64,000 nucleotides of DNA from Paenibacillus typhae (GCF_900099765.1 NZ_FNDX01000006.1:124001-188000), one strand, 5' to 3'. Counted from the first letter of the stretch, positions 27,103 through 35,848 are shown. Numbers and translations: made by a program. The notes: generated by a model from the letters alone, not told the origin.

Positions 27103-27903
27103 CTATATCCAATCCTTGAAATGATCGGTTATAAATTGAATCTCGCTTTCATAGTGAGCCAAGTGTCCTTCATCAACCATTTTTTGGAAAGCGGGATTTC
27201 CTTCAGCGGCACCATTTCTCAATGTATCACACAAGGTTGTCAATCGCTTAACAATCCACCCACGCAGGTCATTAGGGACGGGAATCCCATACGCTTCAAA
27301 AAATAATTGAATTCGCCGGCTGCGCTCCAAAGCGTGCAGATCTGTTTGATACTCTACTGTTTTTCCCGAGGCATAGTCAGGTGAGAAGCTGGCAAGCGGA
27401 ACCGAGGTATAAAGGGAGTACGCAATGTCCCACATTCGCGGACCTGGTCCAGCCATATCGAAATCAATCAACGCCACGGGAGTCCCCTTTTGAAAGACCA
27501 CATTATACAACGCAGCGTCATTATGACATATCACATCGTAATCATGATCATCACTGTAGCTAAGCTGCCATTTTCCCTGTGTCATGAGAGGAGAGCCTTC
27601 CGTCGCATCATGGAAACAGCATAAAAGACGTGCTAAACCCGCAAGTGTATCATCCGACCACATGTAAGGCTCAAGGTTGGGGTAATCATTTCCTGGAACT
27701 TCCCCTGAAATGAATGTTAATATTTCCCGATTAGATTCATCGATTCCCAGAAATCTTGGTGCTCCCTCGAAGCTTTGCTTTTCTAAATGTTTAAGAAGCC
27801 GGTGAACAGACGGACTCCAATAACCAGTGGGGCGGAGAACTGTATTCTCTTTACGGACAATAAGATTAACATTACCGCCCTGCAATACTTCGTCCTGAGT
27901 CAT
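27103..27903 (-). CDS. Aminoglycoside phosphotransferase-fold kinase
   Basis: A 266-residue APH/choline kinase-like protein. The catalytic loop is VICHNDAALYNVVF (HND in place of HGD), and the metal-binding segment is VALIDFDMAGPGPRMWDIAY. AGGGGGAAGG precedes the ATG. Such genes phosphorylate antibiotics, sugars or small metabolites. There is no evidence of resistance to a given drug. Confidence 0.9.
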   Translation of the reverse strand: MTQDEVLQGGNVNLIVRKENTVLRPTGYWSPSVHRLLKHLEKQSFEGAPRFLGIDESNREILTFISGEVPGNDYPNLEPYMWSDDTLAGLARLLCCFHDATEGSPLMTQGKWQLSYSDDHDYDVICHNDAALYNVVFQKGTPVALIDFDMAGPGPRMWDIAYSLYTSVPLASFSPDYASGKTVEYQTDLHALERSRRIQLFFEAYGIPVPNDLRGWIVKRLTTLCDTLRNGAAEGNPAFQKMVDEGHLAHYESEIQFITDHFKDWI

Positions 27904-27963
27904 TATGCCTTCCCCCTCTTATCTTGTTAATTTGTTTTAAAGGCTCAACCAGTATGATCACTC

Positions 27964-28842
27964 TCAATGATCGCGCTCTCCCGCAAGCCGGCTGCGCATA
28001 ACACCCGGGGTACACCCGTAAGTCTTGCGGAATACCCGGATAAAATAATTCGTCTCCATGCCCACGTTCAGCGCCAGATCCTGCACCGGCCGCTCGGGGC
28101 TTTCGGTAATCATCTGCAGTGCCCGCTGCAGCCGCAGGTTCTGCAGGTATTTATGCGGTGTGACACCGTACTCCTGCAGGAACAGGCGCTGGAAATGCTG
28201 CACTGAGTAGCCGACCGCAGAAGCAAGATTGGCAATCAGCAGCGGTTCGGTAAAGTGCTCGTTGATCAGACTGACAGCTTTTTGCAGCGCCTCGTTACGG
28301 ACGGTTTCGGTCTCCGGCCGTTCAGTCTGGCTAAGGGAGGAATCGCCCCGGCGCAGCATCAGCAGCAGCCTGTACAGGGTGACGGACAGCTCCTGCATGG
28401 TCTGTTCATCCAGCCGGGCGGCGTTATTCCGGTCCACGGTATGCCAAATTCCGGCAATCATGTCCCAGCACTCCTCAAACCGCTCGGCCATTACAGGAAC
28501 AGAGGGCAGCAGGCGCAGTCCTTCCAGTACTGCGGAAGACTGGCTGCCGTCAAAGCCGATAAAAGCCAGATGCCACGGCTCATGGGACAGCGGATAGTAT
28601 TCATGCCCCCGGTCAGGAGGAAAAGCAAATACCATCCCCGGACTAAGCACCGTTTCGGTGCCGTCTGTAAGATCTCGGAACAGCCCGCTGCCGCTTCGGA
28701 TCAGGAACACCTGGTGCACAGGGAAGCCGGAGGGACGGACATGATGGTACTGGATATGATGGCCTACAGAGTAAGGATAGAGCGGAAATTCATCAGGCTG
28801 CCGGGGCAGCTCGACCAGGGAAAAAGGGAGCAAAGTATACAC
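27964..28842 (-). CDS. AraC-family regulator of the divergent beta-galactosidase
   Basis: A 292-residue protein. The N-terminal cupin-like sensor (about 20-110, with PVHQVFLIRSGSGLFRD) is followed by a C-terminal double helix-turn-helix, including LASAVGYSVQHFQRLFLQEYGV and LALNVGMETNYFIRVFRKTYG. The start is uncertain: GTG at 28842, or a TTG nine bases further in that better fits GAGGTG. It is transcribed away from the GH42 gene, so it probably activates that gene on sensing a galactoside. Confidence 0.93.
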   Translation of the reverse strand: MYTLLPFSLVELPRQPDEFPLYPYSVGHHIQYHHVRPSGFPVHQVFLIRSGSGLFRDLTDGTETVLSPGMVFAFPPDRGHEYYPLSHEPWHLAFIGFDGSQSSAVLEGLRLLPSVPVMAERFEECWDMIAGIWHTVDRNNAARLDEQTMQELSVTLYRLLLMLRRGDSSLSQTERPETETVRNEALQKAVSLINEHFTEPLLIANLASAVGYSVQHFQRLFLQEYGVTPHKYLQNLRLQRALQMITESPERPVQDLALNVGMETNYFIRVFRKTYGCTPGVMRSRLAGERDH

Positions 28843-28881
28843 CTCATATTCATTTTGTGCTATGCAGTCGCGAGTATATTC

Positions 28882-28962
28882 CTACTGTCTGATAGTAGTT
28901 ATCCTATATTATAAATAGTATAAATGATTATCCGTGTTTTGGACAAGGATGTTGAACGAATG
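28882..28962 (+). promoter_or_regulatory. Divergent control region of AraC regulator and GH42 gene
   Basis: CTACT-7nt-AGTAG (28882-28898) is an inverted repeat in an AT-rich stretch. TTGGAC then TAATCA, 18 nt apart (about 28939-28968), is a candidate promoter for the beta-galactosidase. Binding by the AraC protein is inferred. Confidence 0.4.
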
Positions 28963-29020
28963 TAATCAGAGAAAAGTCCCATCCTGACACGGAAGATGAT
29001 GAGAGGATGAATCTACTACT

Positions 29021-31093
29021 ATGAGTCTTAAATCCCCTGCAATCAGCAGCAAAGCCCCGGTCATGCTGCATGGAGCCGATTATAATCCTGAGCAATGGCT
29101 GAAATACCCGGAAGTTTTTAAAGAGGATATCCGCCTGATGAAGCTGGCAGGCTGTAACGTGATGTCTGTCGGTATTTTCTCCTGGGTGTCCCTGGAGCCG
29201 GAAGAGGGCGTCTTTACGTTTGAATGGCTGGATCATGTACTGGATACCTTTGCCGAGAACGGGATTTTTGCTTTTCTGGCGACTCCGAGCGGCGCGCGTC
29301 CAGCTTGGATGTCTGCAAAATATCCGGAGGTTCTGCGTGTAGAGCGCAACCGCGTACGCAATCTGCACGGCGTCCGGCACAACCACTGCTTCACTTCCCC
29401 GGTCTACCGGGAAAAAACAGCGCTGATCAACTCCAAGCTGGCCGAGCGTTACGCCCACCATCCGGCAGTCATCGGCTGGCATATCTCCAATGAGTTCGGC
29501 GGCGAATGCCACTGTGATTACTGCCAGAATGCTTTTAGAGATTGGCTGAAAGTGAAATATAACGGCAGTCTGGAAGAGGTTAACCATGCCTGGTGGGCCA
29601 CCTTCTGGAGCCATACGTATACGGCTTGGGAGCAGATTGAATCCCCGGCTCCGCACGGTGAGACCCAGGTTCACGGCCTGAATCTGGACTGGCGCCGGTT
29701 TGTCAGTGAGCAGACCATCAATTTCTGCAGCCATGAGATGTCCGCAGTGCGCAGTTACAATCCGGAATTGCCGATTACGACCAATATGCACATGATTGAC
29801 GGTATCGACTACCGCGAAATGGCCAAGATTCTCGATGTCGTTTCCTGGGATGCTTACCCGGACTGGGGCTACACCGAAGATAACGATGATGCCCGTCTGG
29901 CTGCCTGGACAGCCATGCATCACGATATGTTCCGCACCTTCAAGCATAAGCCGTTCCTGCTGATGGAGAGCACGCCATCCCTGACCAACTGGCAGTCGGT
30001 CAGCAAGCTGAAGCGCCCGGGCATGCATAAGCTGTCTTCCCTGCAGGCGGTAGCGCACGGCTCGGATTCCGTGCAGTACTTCCAGTGGCGCAAGAGCCGC
30101 GGCTCCAGCGAGAAGTTTCACGGTGCCGTGCTGGATCACAGCGGACATGGTGAAACCCGCGTATTTAAGGATGTAGCTGAAGTGGGCCAGATTCTGGCCG
30201 GCCTGACTGAAGTGGTTGGTACCTCGACACCGGCTCAGACAGCGATTTTGTATGACTGGGACAACCGCTGGGCAATCAAAGATGCCCAAGGTATCCGCAA
30301 TTCCGGTCTGAAGTTCGAAGAGACGGTACTGCAGCACTATCGTGCGCTATGGGAGCAGGGCATTCCGGTTGATATCGTCGGCTCCGGTGACGACCTGTCC
30401 CGCTATAAGCTGGTTATCGCTCCAATGCTGTACCTGATCAGCGAAGAGAACGGGAAGAACATTGAGCAGTATGTAGAGCAGGGCGGTACTTTCCTGGCGA
30501 CTTACTGGTCAGGAGTTGTAGGCGAGACGGATCTTTGCCATCTGGGAGGCTTCCCTGGCCCGCTGCGCAAGACGCTGGGCATCTGGGCAGAAGAGACAGA
30601 AGGACTGCACAGCCGTGATCTGAACGGCCTGGTAATGGAAAGCGGCAACGCCCTGGGCTTGTCCGGCGACTACGATGCTCACGAAATCGCTGAACTGATC
30701 CATCTGGAAGGCGCAGAAGCACTCGGCCATTACCGCGCCGACTTCTATGCCGGACGCCCGGCATTGACCGTTAACAAGCTTGGCGCAGGTGAAGCGTACC
30801 ATCTGGCAACCCGGGTTAAAGACCTGGCGTTCTACGTGGAGCTGTATGCTGCGATTACTGCCAAAGCAGGAATCACCCGCACGCTGGAGTCGGATCTGCC
30901 GGTAGGCGTGACTGCACAGCTGCGTACGGACGGCGATAACGAGTATGTATTCGTGCAGAACTTCAGCGGCGAAGCACAGACGGTGAAGCTGGACGGACGC
31001 GGTTATACCGATCTGGAGTCCGGTGCTGAGGCTCCTGCAGAGCTTGAGCTGCCGGTGAACGGATTGGCGCTGCTGAAGCGTCAGGCGAAGTAA
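29021..31093 (+). CDS. GH42 beta-galactosidase
   Basis: A 690-residue cytoplasmic glycoside hydrolase of family 42, which removes terminal galactose from beta-galactosides. ADYNPEQW opens the TIM barrel. Asn157-Glu158 in HISNEFGGECHCDYC is the acid/base with nearby zinc-binding cysteines, and Glu316 in LLMESTPS is the nucleophile. The trimerisation and C-terminal domains are present; length is normal. No signal peptide is visible. GAGAGGATG lies a little far (about 14 nt) from the ATG. The AraC gene is divergent and a strong terminator follows. No permease is attached. Confidence 0.96.
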   Translation: MSLKSPAISSKAPVMLHGADYNPEQWLKYPEVFKEDIRLMKLAGCNVMSVGIFSWVSLEPEEGVFTFEWLDHVLDTFAENGIFAFLATPSGARPAWMSAKYPEVLRVERNRVRNLHGVRHNHCFTSPVYREKTALINSKLAERYAHHPAVIGWHISNEFGGECHCDYCQNAFRDWLKVKYNGSLEEVNHAWWATFWSHTYTAWEQIESPAPHGETQVHGLNLDWRRFVSEQTINFCSHEMSAVRSYNPELPITTNMHMIDGIDYREMAKILDVVSWDAYPDWGYTEDNDDARLAAWTAMHHDMFRTFKHKPFLLMESTPSLTNWQSVSKLKRPGMHKLSSLQAVAHGSDSVQYFQWRKSRGSSEKFHGAVLDHSGHGETRVFKDVAEVGQILAGLTEVVGTSTPAQTAILYDWDNRWAIKDAQGIRNSGLKFEETVLQHYRALWEQGIPVDIVGSGDDLSRYKLVIAPMLYLISEENGKNIEQYVEQGGTFLATYWSGVVGETDLCHLGGFPGPLRKTLGIWAEETEGLHSRDLNGLVMESGNALGLSGDYDAHEIAELIHLEGAEALGHYRADFYAGRPALTVNKLGAGEAYHLATRVKDLAFYVELYAAITAKAGITRTLESDLPVGVTAQLRTDGDNEYVFVQNFSGEAQTVKLDGRGYTDLESGAEAPAELELPVNGLALLKRQAK

Positions 31094-31101
31094 AATAGTA
31101 G

Positions 31102-31147
31102 AAGGACCCGCACAGCCGGTGGATGGCTGTGCGGGTCCTTTTATTTT
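31102..31147 (+). terminator. Strong Rho-independent terminator of the GH42 gene
   Basis: A 16-bp perfect stem (AAGGACCCGCACAGCC with its complement), 7-nt loop and TTATTTT tail. Confidence 0.92.
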
Positions 31148-31208
31148 GTTTTACTGATATTTTGGATAGCACGAATCCAATATTCACCTGAATTGCGTCG
31201 ATCATAAA

Positions 31209-31346
31209 ATGACGTACAGAAGGTACCGACTGAGGCGCTTCGCGGACGATTGGGTGGTGCTCTGCAAGATGCAAGCGGAAGCTGCGCGGGCGCTCCGGGA
31301 TGCGAGAATTAAACTGAAGTACTACTCTAAGCTGAATTACTCATGA
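31209..31346 (+). pseudogene. Fragment of a group II intron reverse transcriptase
   Basis: A 45-codon frame reads YRLRRFADDWVVLCKMQAE followed by ARALRDARIKL. FADDWVVLC is the catalytic YADD motif of group II intron (LtrA-type) reverse transcriptases, and the helical sequence after it fits the family. Neither the rest of the enzyme nor an intron RNA 3' domain is present, so this is a relic. Confidence 0.7.
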
Positions 31347-31376
31347 GGATGCTACCTGCTTTAATAATTAAACGCA

Positions 31377-32324
31377 TTAAGCCATTGAGCATGTACGGGC
31401 AAGCAGCTCAAAAGAACGCAACCGTTTCCCATAGTCGGGAATCATTGTAACGACAATGAATTCATCAACGCCATACAAATGAGATAACTGTTCGAGCTTT
31501 TTCTTTAGACTCTCAGGCGTGCCTATCAGCAGCTTACGCTCCGAAAGCGGAGCCCTTTCCCCTGCGGAAGCTTCTTGTTGAAACAAAGCTGTACCCGAGG
31601 ATGCCAGCCGCTCTGCCTCCTCCTCTGTTTCCGCGCAAACGACACCAACGGCAACGATCGCTCGCGGTACGGGGGAAAGAGCTGACGGAGTAAACGCTTC
31701 GCGGTAAGCTCTCAATACTTCCTCCCCGGCTACTTCGCTCATAAACTGGCCAAAAACATAACCTGTTCCAAACTCCGCTGCATAAGCTGCGCTTTTCTTA
31801 TTTGTACCGAGTAGCCACAGTTCTGGTGATAGGGATGGAGTTGGGCGGGCGGTGATTCGACGTCCTTCATATTCATAGCTCCCCTGCAAAAACTCGGAAA
31901 CTCCCCGGAGCAATTCTGGCATTTTCCAGACATTTTCAAGAAAGTTGTCACTGAGAGCAAGACTGACTTCAGCTGAACCACCCGGCGCTCTTCCTAACCC
32001 AAGATCAACTCGTCCCGGGTACAAGCTAGCGAGTAAATGAAAGGATTCTACAACTTTAAGAGGTTTATAATGCGGCAACAGCAATGCCCCGGAACCGATA
32101 CGGATGCTATGTGTTTTTGCACCGATATGCGATAGTAGCACATCCGTTGAGGTGCATGCCAGCCCTGGCATATCATGATGTTCCGCCACCCAATAACGGA
32201 AATAGCCCAGTCTTTCGGCTGCTTGAGCCAGCTTTACAGCTTGTCCCAGTGCGTAGGTTGCATCGACCTCATCAAAAACGGGGACCAGATCCAAAACACT
32301 AAGTTTAATCGGTTTCGCTGTCAT
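31377..32324 (-). CDS. LLM-class flavin-dependent oxidoreductase
   Basis: A 315-residue bacterial-luciferase-like protein. KLSVLDLVPVFDE opens the barrel, and RYWVAEHHDMPGLACTSTDV and GRVDLGLGRAPGGS are conserved in the MsnO8/YceB-like group. It uses reduced flavin to oxidise an unknown substrate. Its ATG overlaps the stop of the upstream gene (ATGA), so the two are co-translated. Confidence 0.94.
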   Translation of the reverse strand: MTAKPIKLSVLDLVPVFDEVDATYALGQAVKLAQAAERLGYFRYWVAEHHDMPGLACTSTDVLLSHIGAKTHSIRIGSGALLLPHYKPLKVVESFHLLASLYPGRVDLGLGRAPGGSAEVSLALSDNFLENVWKMPELLRGVSEFLQGSYEYEGRRITARPTPSLSPELWLLGTNKKSAAYAAEFGTGYVFGQFMSEVAGEEVLRAYREAFTPSALSPVPRAIVAVGVVCAETEEEAERLASSGTALFQQEASAGERAPLSERKLLIGTPESLKKKLEQLSHLYGVDEFIVVTMIPDYGKRLRSFELLARTCSMA

Positions 32325-32665
32325 CGGTGTCCTGTCCGAGGATTTCGGTAAAATTCTATCATATCGATAAACGTAACCCTGTATTCGCTCATTACCTTAC
32401 CCAAATCATGCATTCGGCCATGACCGTCCTCTTTGGAAGCGAATACGACGTCGTGCCGCACCTTATCCATAATGATTTTACCAATGAACTGGTGCTCGTA
32501 CTCTGCATACTTTTGTTTGAATTCCTCATTAAACTCCAATAAATCTTGGTAAGACCGCTCTAGCATCGCATTAACCAAAGTCAGCTCATTACCTTCCTTG
32601 TGGACTGCTGCGTAATAATTGCCCCGGTCATCTTTAATAAGATCCTTTAACAATTCAACATTCAA
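32321..32665 (-). CDS. Hypothetical protein co-transcribed with the flavin oxidoreductase
   Basis: A 114-residue, mostly helical, charged protein with MDKVRHDVVFASKEDGHGRMHD near the centre. It starts with TTG at 32665, because GAAGGGGG lies about 9 nt upstream and no ATG in frame fits. It overlaps the oxidoreductase start. The family is not recognised. Confidence 0.75.
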   Translation of the reverse strand: MNVELLKDLIKDDRGNYYAAVHKEGNELTLVNAMLERSYQDLLEFNEEFKQKYAEYEHQFIGKIIMDKVRHDVVFASKEDGHGRMHDLGKVMSEYRVTFIDMIEFYRNPRTGHR

Positions 32666-32835
32666 AGTATTTAACCCCCTTCATAACTCCTATGCAATAA
32701 CACTATATCTTGTTTATTATTCCAGTTCAAATGGTACATATACGACTAAAAATGGAATCAGTATTCCACGCTCGTCCAGATAACAAACATTTATGCTTGT
32801 GGTGATAAAGCGTTGATATCACCCAACCTTCGTTA

Positions 32836-32864
32836 TGGACATACACATATAGCACTGCTATAAT
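32836..32864 (+). promoter_or_regulatory. tetR promoter with overlapping operator
   Basis: TGGACA (32836-32841) and TATAAT (32859-32864) are 17 nt apart. TATAGCACTGCTATA (32848-32862) overlaps the -10 element. Transcription should start about 7 nt after the -10 element, at or next to the ATG at 32871. Confidence 0.75.
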
Positions 32865-32870
32865 GGGCGT

Positions 32871-33446
32871 ATGAACACATATGATAAAATATTGGCTGCT
32901 GCTCTTAAGGTACTCGAGGAGGAGGGCGGAGCCCAATTTTCGACGCGAGCAGTAACTGCGATCGCGCAGGTTTCAGCTCCTACACTCTACCATCATTTCG
33001 GCAATGCCGATGGACTCCTGAGTGCAGCAATAGTGGAAGCGTTCAAACAGTTATTTGAAAGCAAGATTGCCGCCGTGGAGTCCATCATTCCAGAGATGGC
33101 TCTTCGTCAAGGATGGGATGACTATGTCCGCTTTGCGGCAGCCCGTCCCCGGATTTATGCGGCGATGATGGGGCGGCTGCTTGAAGGCGCCCATATCGAG
33201 GCGGCAGACCAGTCGTACCAAGCACTTTTGCAAAATGTTCAGAGGGTCGATTCAGCAGGCAAACTGGCTGTGCCAGCCCAGGCTGCGGTTGATCTGGTCT
33301 GGGCTTCCGCCAATACGGCCTCTTGGCTGTATGTAACGTCCCAGATTCGTAAGGCACCCCCACCCCAGCCCGACGTCGTTGATCTCATTCGGGAAAGCGT
33401 AATGCAGATCATTTTGCTCCAAAGGCCTGACGCTGATTCAAAATGA
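32871..33446 (+). CDS. TetR-family repressor, probably leaderless and autoregulated
   Basis: A 191-residue protein with the N-terminal TetR helix-turn-helix VTAIAQVSAPTLYHHFGNAD (about 28-47). The ATG lies only 7 nt after a perfect TATAAT and no Shine-Dalgarno sequence is present, so the mRNA likely begins at the start codon. The operator in its own promoter recurs three times before the SDR gene 260 bp downstream, marking a small regulon. The effector is unknown. Confidence 0.93.
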   Translation: MNTYDKILAAALKVLEEEGGAQFSTRAVTAIAQVSAPTLYHHFGNADGLLSAAIVEAFKQLFESKIAAVESIIPEMALRQGWDDYVRFAAARPRIYAAMMGRLLEGAHIEAADQSYQALLQNVQRVDSAGKLAVPAQAAVDLVWASANTASWLYVTSQIRKAPPPQPDVVDLIRESVMQIILLQRPDADSK

Positions 33447-33501
33447 GGAATCGATGCCAAAGCTTGGAGACTCTCCAGGCAAGCCCTAATCTAGAAAAGG
33501 A

Positions 33502-33559
33502 ATAAGAAAGATCGCCTATCCAATCTGGAGCTCCAGATTGGATAGGCGATCTTTCTTAT
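33502..33559. terminator. 58-bp perfect palindrome, probable bidirectional terminator
   Basis: Every one of the 29 base pairs matches around a central GAGCTC, with no spacer. As RNA it folds into a very stable hairpin, but a T-run after it is weak (CTTTCTTATG). It lies 55 bp after the tetR stop and before the operators of the SDR gene. Confidence 0.7.
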
Positions 33560-33608
33560 GTTTAGAGGATCTGAGCATAGCCCCAGTCAGCACGTTTTGA
33601 AAAAAAAC

Positions 33609-33670
33609 TATAGCACCGCTATATACAATCAAGTATAGCGCTGCTATAATAACCGTATAACAGTGCTATA
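33609..33670 (+). promoter_or_regulatory. Three TetR operators and promoter of the SDR gene
   Basis: TATAGCACCGCTATA (33609-33623), TATAGCGCTGCTATA (33634-33648) and TATAACAGTGCTATA (33656-33670) match the operator in the tetR promoter. The middle copy overlaps a TATAAT at 33645-33650, repeating the arrangement seen at tetR. Centres are 25 and 22 bp apart. Confidence 0.8.
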
Positions 33671-33707
33671 CAGTGAACCATATCATATCAAACTCAGGAG
33701 GGTTACG

Positions 33708-34559
33708 ATGTCATTCAAAACTCAAGAACTGGTTGTCGTCACAGGTACGTCCAGCGGCATCGGCAAGGCTACCGCGGAGCGTCTCGCCGCTGACGGATTT
33801 CACGTATTGGCGGGGGTTCGCCGTCAGGAAGACGCCGATAAAATCAAACGCAAAAATATCGAGCCGGTGATCCTTGATGTTACCAATATCGATACATTAA
33901 AGACACTGGCCGAACGGGTGGAGAAAGATCCGCTTGGTCGCCCTTTGCGGGCAGTGGTTAACAATGCAGGCATCGCCGTTAATGCGCCTCTCGAGATGGT
34001 TCCGCTCGATGAATTGCGCCGTCAGATCGAAGTCAGTGTAATCGGTCAGGTCGCGGTAATTCAGGCGCTTACTCCTGCCTTACTGAACAGCGGCGGACGC
34101 GTTGTCAATATCGGATCCGTTGGCGGCAAAATCTCCATGCCGGGTTTCGGAATTTATTCTGCAGCCAAGTACGCGATGGAAGCGATCAATGACAGTCTCC
34201 GCAGGGAGATGTCTTCGTTCGGGCTCATGGTCATCATGATTACTCCGGGCGGTGTCAGCACTAGCCTGTCGGAGAAAGGGGTTACGACAGCCGATCGGCT
34301 GTCCAAGTTGATGACGCCCGATCAGCACAGGCGCCATGATCGTCTTTTTGACGCCGTGAAGGTTCAGGCTGAATCGTGGGCAAAGGACGGTATCCGCCCT
34401 GAGAAAGTGGCTGAAGTGGTTTCACGAGCTATCCACGCAAGCAAGCCGCGAACCCGCTACACGGCCGGACGCGATTCGGCACTGCTGACCCGACTGGTGC
34501 GTATTCTCCCAGACAAACTCCTCGACCGGATGCTCCGCAGCCAGATGAAACTGCAGTAA
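33708..34559 (+). CDS. TetR-controlled short-chain dehydrogenase/reductase
   Basis: A 283-residue SDR with TGTSSGIGKA (about 12-21), NNAG, IGSVGG and YSAAK catalytic residues. The start at 33708 follows CAGGAGGGTTACG; an in-frame upstream ATG lies inside an operator. Its C-terminus is longer than in classical SDRs, like members acting on lipids or retinoid-like compounds. Repression by the nearby TetR protein is inferred from the three shared operators. Confidence 0.93.
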   Translation: MSFKTQELVVVTGTSSGIGKATAERLAADGFHVLAGVRRQEDADKIKRKNIEPVILDVTNIDTLKTLAERVEKDPLGRPLRAVVNNAGIAVNAPLEMVPLDELRRQIEVSVIGQVAVIQALTPALLNSGGRVVNIGSVGGKISMPGFGIYSAAKYAMEAINDSLRREMSSFGLMVIMITPGGVSTSLSEKGVTTADRLSKLMTPDQHRRHDRLFDAVKVQAESWAKDGIRPEKVAEVVSRAIHASKPRTRYTAGRDSALLTRLVRILPDKLLDRMLRSQMKLQ

Positions 34560-34616
34560 CGGGCAGGGCATTATGACAGATCCTCTTAGGCAGAAAACTA
34601 AAACGGGGAATGAAAT

Positions 34617-34798
34617 ATGCCGCAAAATAAGTTTGAACATGCCATTATTGTTGGCGGATCTTCAGGTGGTCTGATGATGGGGCTTGCGTTCTAGAAGAAC
34701 TATCACAAACCAGCCAAGCCAATCGGAGTAAGGAAGAAGATGCCATACTGCAAATTGCGATTAAGGACCGCATAGCCAAAAATACGAAATGTTTATAA
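34617..34798 (+). pseudogene. Remnant of a FAD-dependent monooxygenase
   Basis: MPQNKFEHAIIVGGSSGGLM has the GxGxxG-like FAD-binding start of a PHBH-type monooxygenase, but reaches a TAG at 34692 after 25 codons. Another frame then gives a short C-terminal-like tail ending at 34798. Most of the gene has been deleted. It lies between the SDR gene and an ABM monooxygenase and may once have been part of that operon. Confidence 0.6.
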
Positions 34799-34814
34799 AT
34801 TAGGAGGGTTTTTC

Positions 34815-35138
34815 ATGAACGATACAAAGAATCGTTACGTTACTGTACTCTGGGAGGCGAGAGCTAAGCCAGGGAGAGAAGCCGAGATGAGGGCATTCAT
34901 GACTGCTGCTGTTACCCCGTCGCGCAACGACCAGGGTAACATTGACTACGAGGCTCACGAGGTAGAAGGCCAACCTGGCACATTCATCATCTACGAGCGC
35001 TGGGAAAACCGGGATGCTCTCAATCGGCACCTGAGCGCCCCCCGGATGCAGGAACTGGTGCCCCGGCTCTTAGAAATGATGGAGGGATCCATCGAGGAAG
35101 GGATTCGAATCCTGCAGCCGTTCCGCCCAGCGCGGTAA
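34815..35138 (+). CDS. Antibiotic biosynthesis monooxygenase (ABM)-domain protein
   Basis: A 107-residue ferredoxin-like protein with VLWEARAKPGREAEMRAF and EGQPGTFIIYERWENRDAL then HLSAPRMQ, matching YgiN-type putative quinol monooxygenases. They are cofactor-free dimers acting on quinols or aromatic compounds. AGGAGGGTTTTTC precedes the ATG. It may belong to the regulon of the SDR gene. Confidence 0.92.
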   Translation: MNDTKNRYVTVLWEARAKPGREAEMRAFMTAAVTPSRNDQGNIDYEAHEVEGQPGTFIIYERWENRDALNRHLSAPRMQELVPRLLEMMEGSIEEGIRILQPFRPAR

Positions 35139-35233
35139 AATGCAACACCGGGCGGAACTCATTAGTTTCTGTCCACAGAACGTGAGAGATATTTTCGTCA
35201 GTGGTGAAGGACTATAGTGGAGGAGGCAAAACG

Positions 35234-35566
35234 TTGGCAACGATCAATGATTTCGCAGCACTGGATATTCGTGTCGGAACAATTAAGGAAGCGGAGCTTT
35301 TTGAAGAAGCAAAGATCCCTGCGATAAAGCTTAAAATTGACTTTGGACCGGAGATCGGGATGAAATCTTCAAGTGCACAAATAACTAAGCGTTACAAGGC
35401 TGATGAAATTGTAGGGAGGCAAATAATAGGAATCGTCAATTTCCCTCCCCGGCGCATTGCGGGATTCAAATCGGAGGTGTTAGTTCTGGGAGGAGTACCG
35501 GAAAAAGGAGATGTGATTCTATTAAAGCCGGATACCGAAATACCTAATGGTACTCCTATTGCGTAA
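35234..35566 (+). CDS. csaA: CsaA tRNA-binding/chaperone-like protein
   Basis: A 110-residue OB-fold protein. IRVGTIKEAELFEEAKIPAI, KSSSAQITKRY and VNFPPRRIAGFKSEVLVLGG closely match CsaA, a dimeric protein with a tRNA-binding domain and reported chaperone activity in secretion. The TTG at 35234 is preferred to a GTG-like start at 35201, because GGAGGAGGC lies 6-12 nt upstream and the resulting N-terminus aligns with the family. Confidence 0.93.
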   Translation: MATINDFAALDIRVGTIKEAELFEEAKIPAIKLKIDFGPEIGMKSSSAQITKRYKADEIVGRQIIGIVNFPPRRIAGFKSEVLVLGGVPEKGDVILLKPDTEIPNGTPIA

Positions 35567-35848
35567 AAACAAGACGCTACAAGCGGCTCAACCTTAAACT
35601 CAGCGCTTGGCTATTAGGGCCACATGCGGTGCTGACTGCATTCCTATCATAATTGTTGCAGACATCATCAAAACGTAACAGCTTCCACATCAATTGGCTC
35701 TGCAAGATGATCCATTCATCGGCAGGGCCAAAAGTGCCGTTAGCCCTATTCTGGTGTGGGCGTAACGCCGCAGCAATACCGCGCCCGAAAAAAGGTTTAA
35801 CGTTCACTGAATGCTGGCTGTCTAAAAAGAAAGCCCGACCGTTTACAG

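Noticed and set aside
28928..30337. A 469-codon open frame on the minus strand across the GH42 gene
   Set aside because: It is antisense to a beta-galactosidase with intact catalytic residues. Long antisense frames arise from the GC bias of third codon positions, and it has no protein family signature.
35577..35807. A 76-codon minus-strand frame between csaA and the AAC(3)-like gene
   Set aside because: The sequence looks partly protein-like (GTFGPADEWIILQSQLMWKL), but the GTG start has no ribosome binding site and no family is recognised. A gene relic is possible but not supported.
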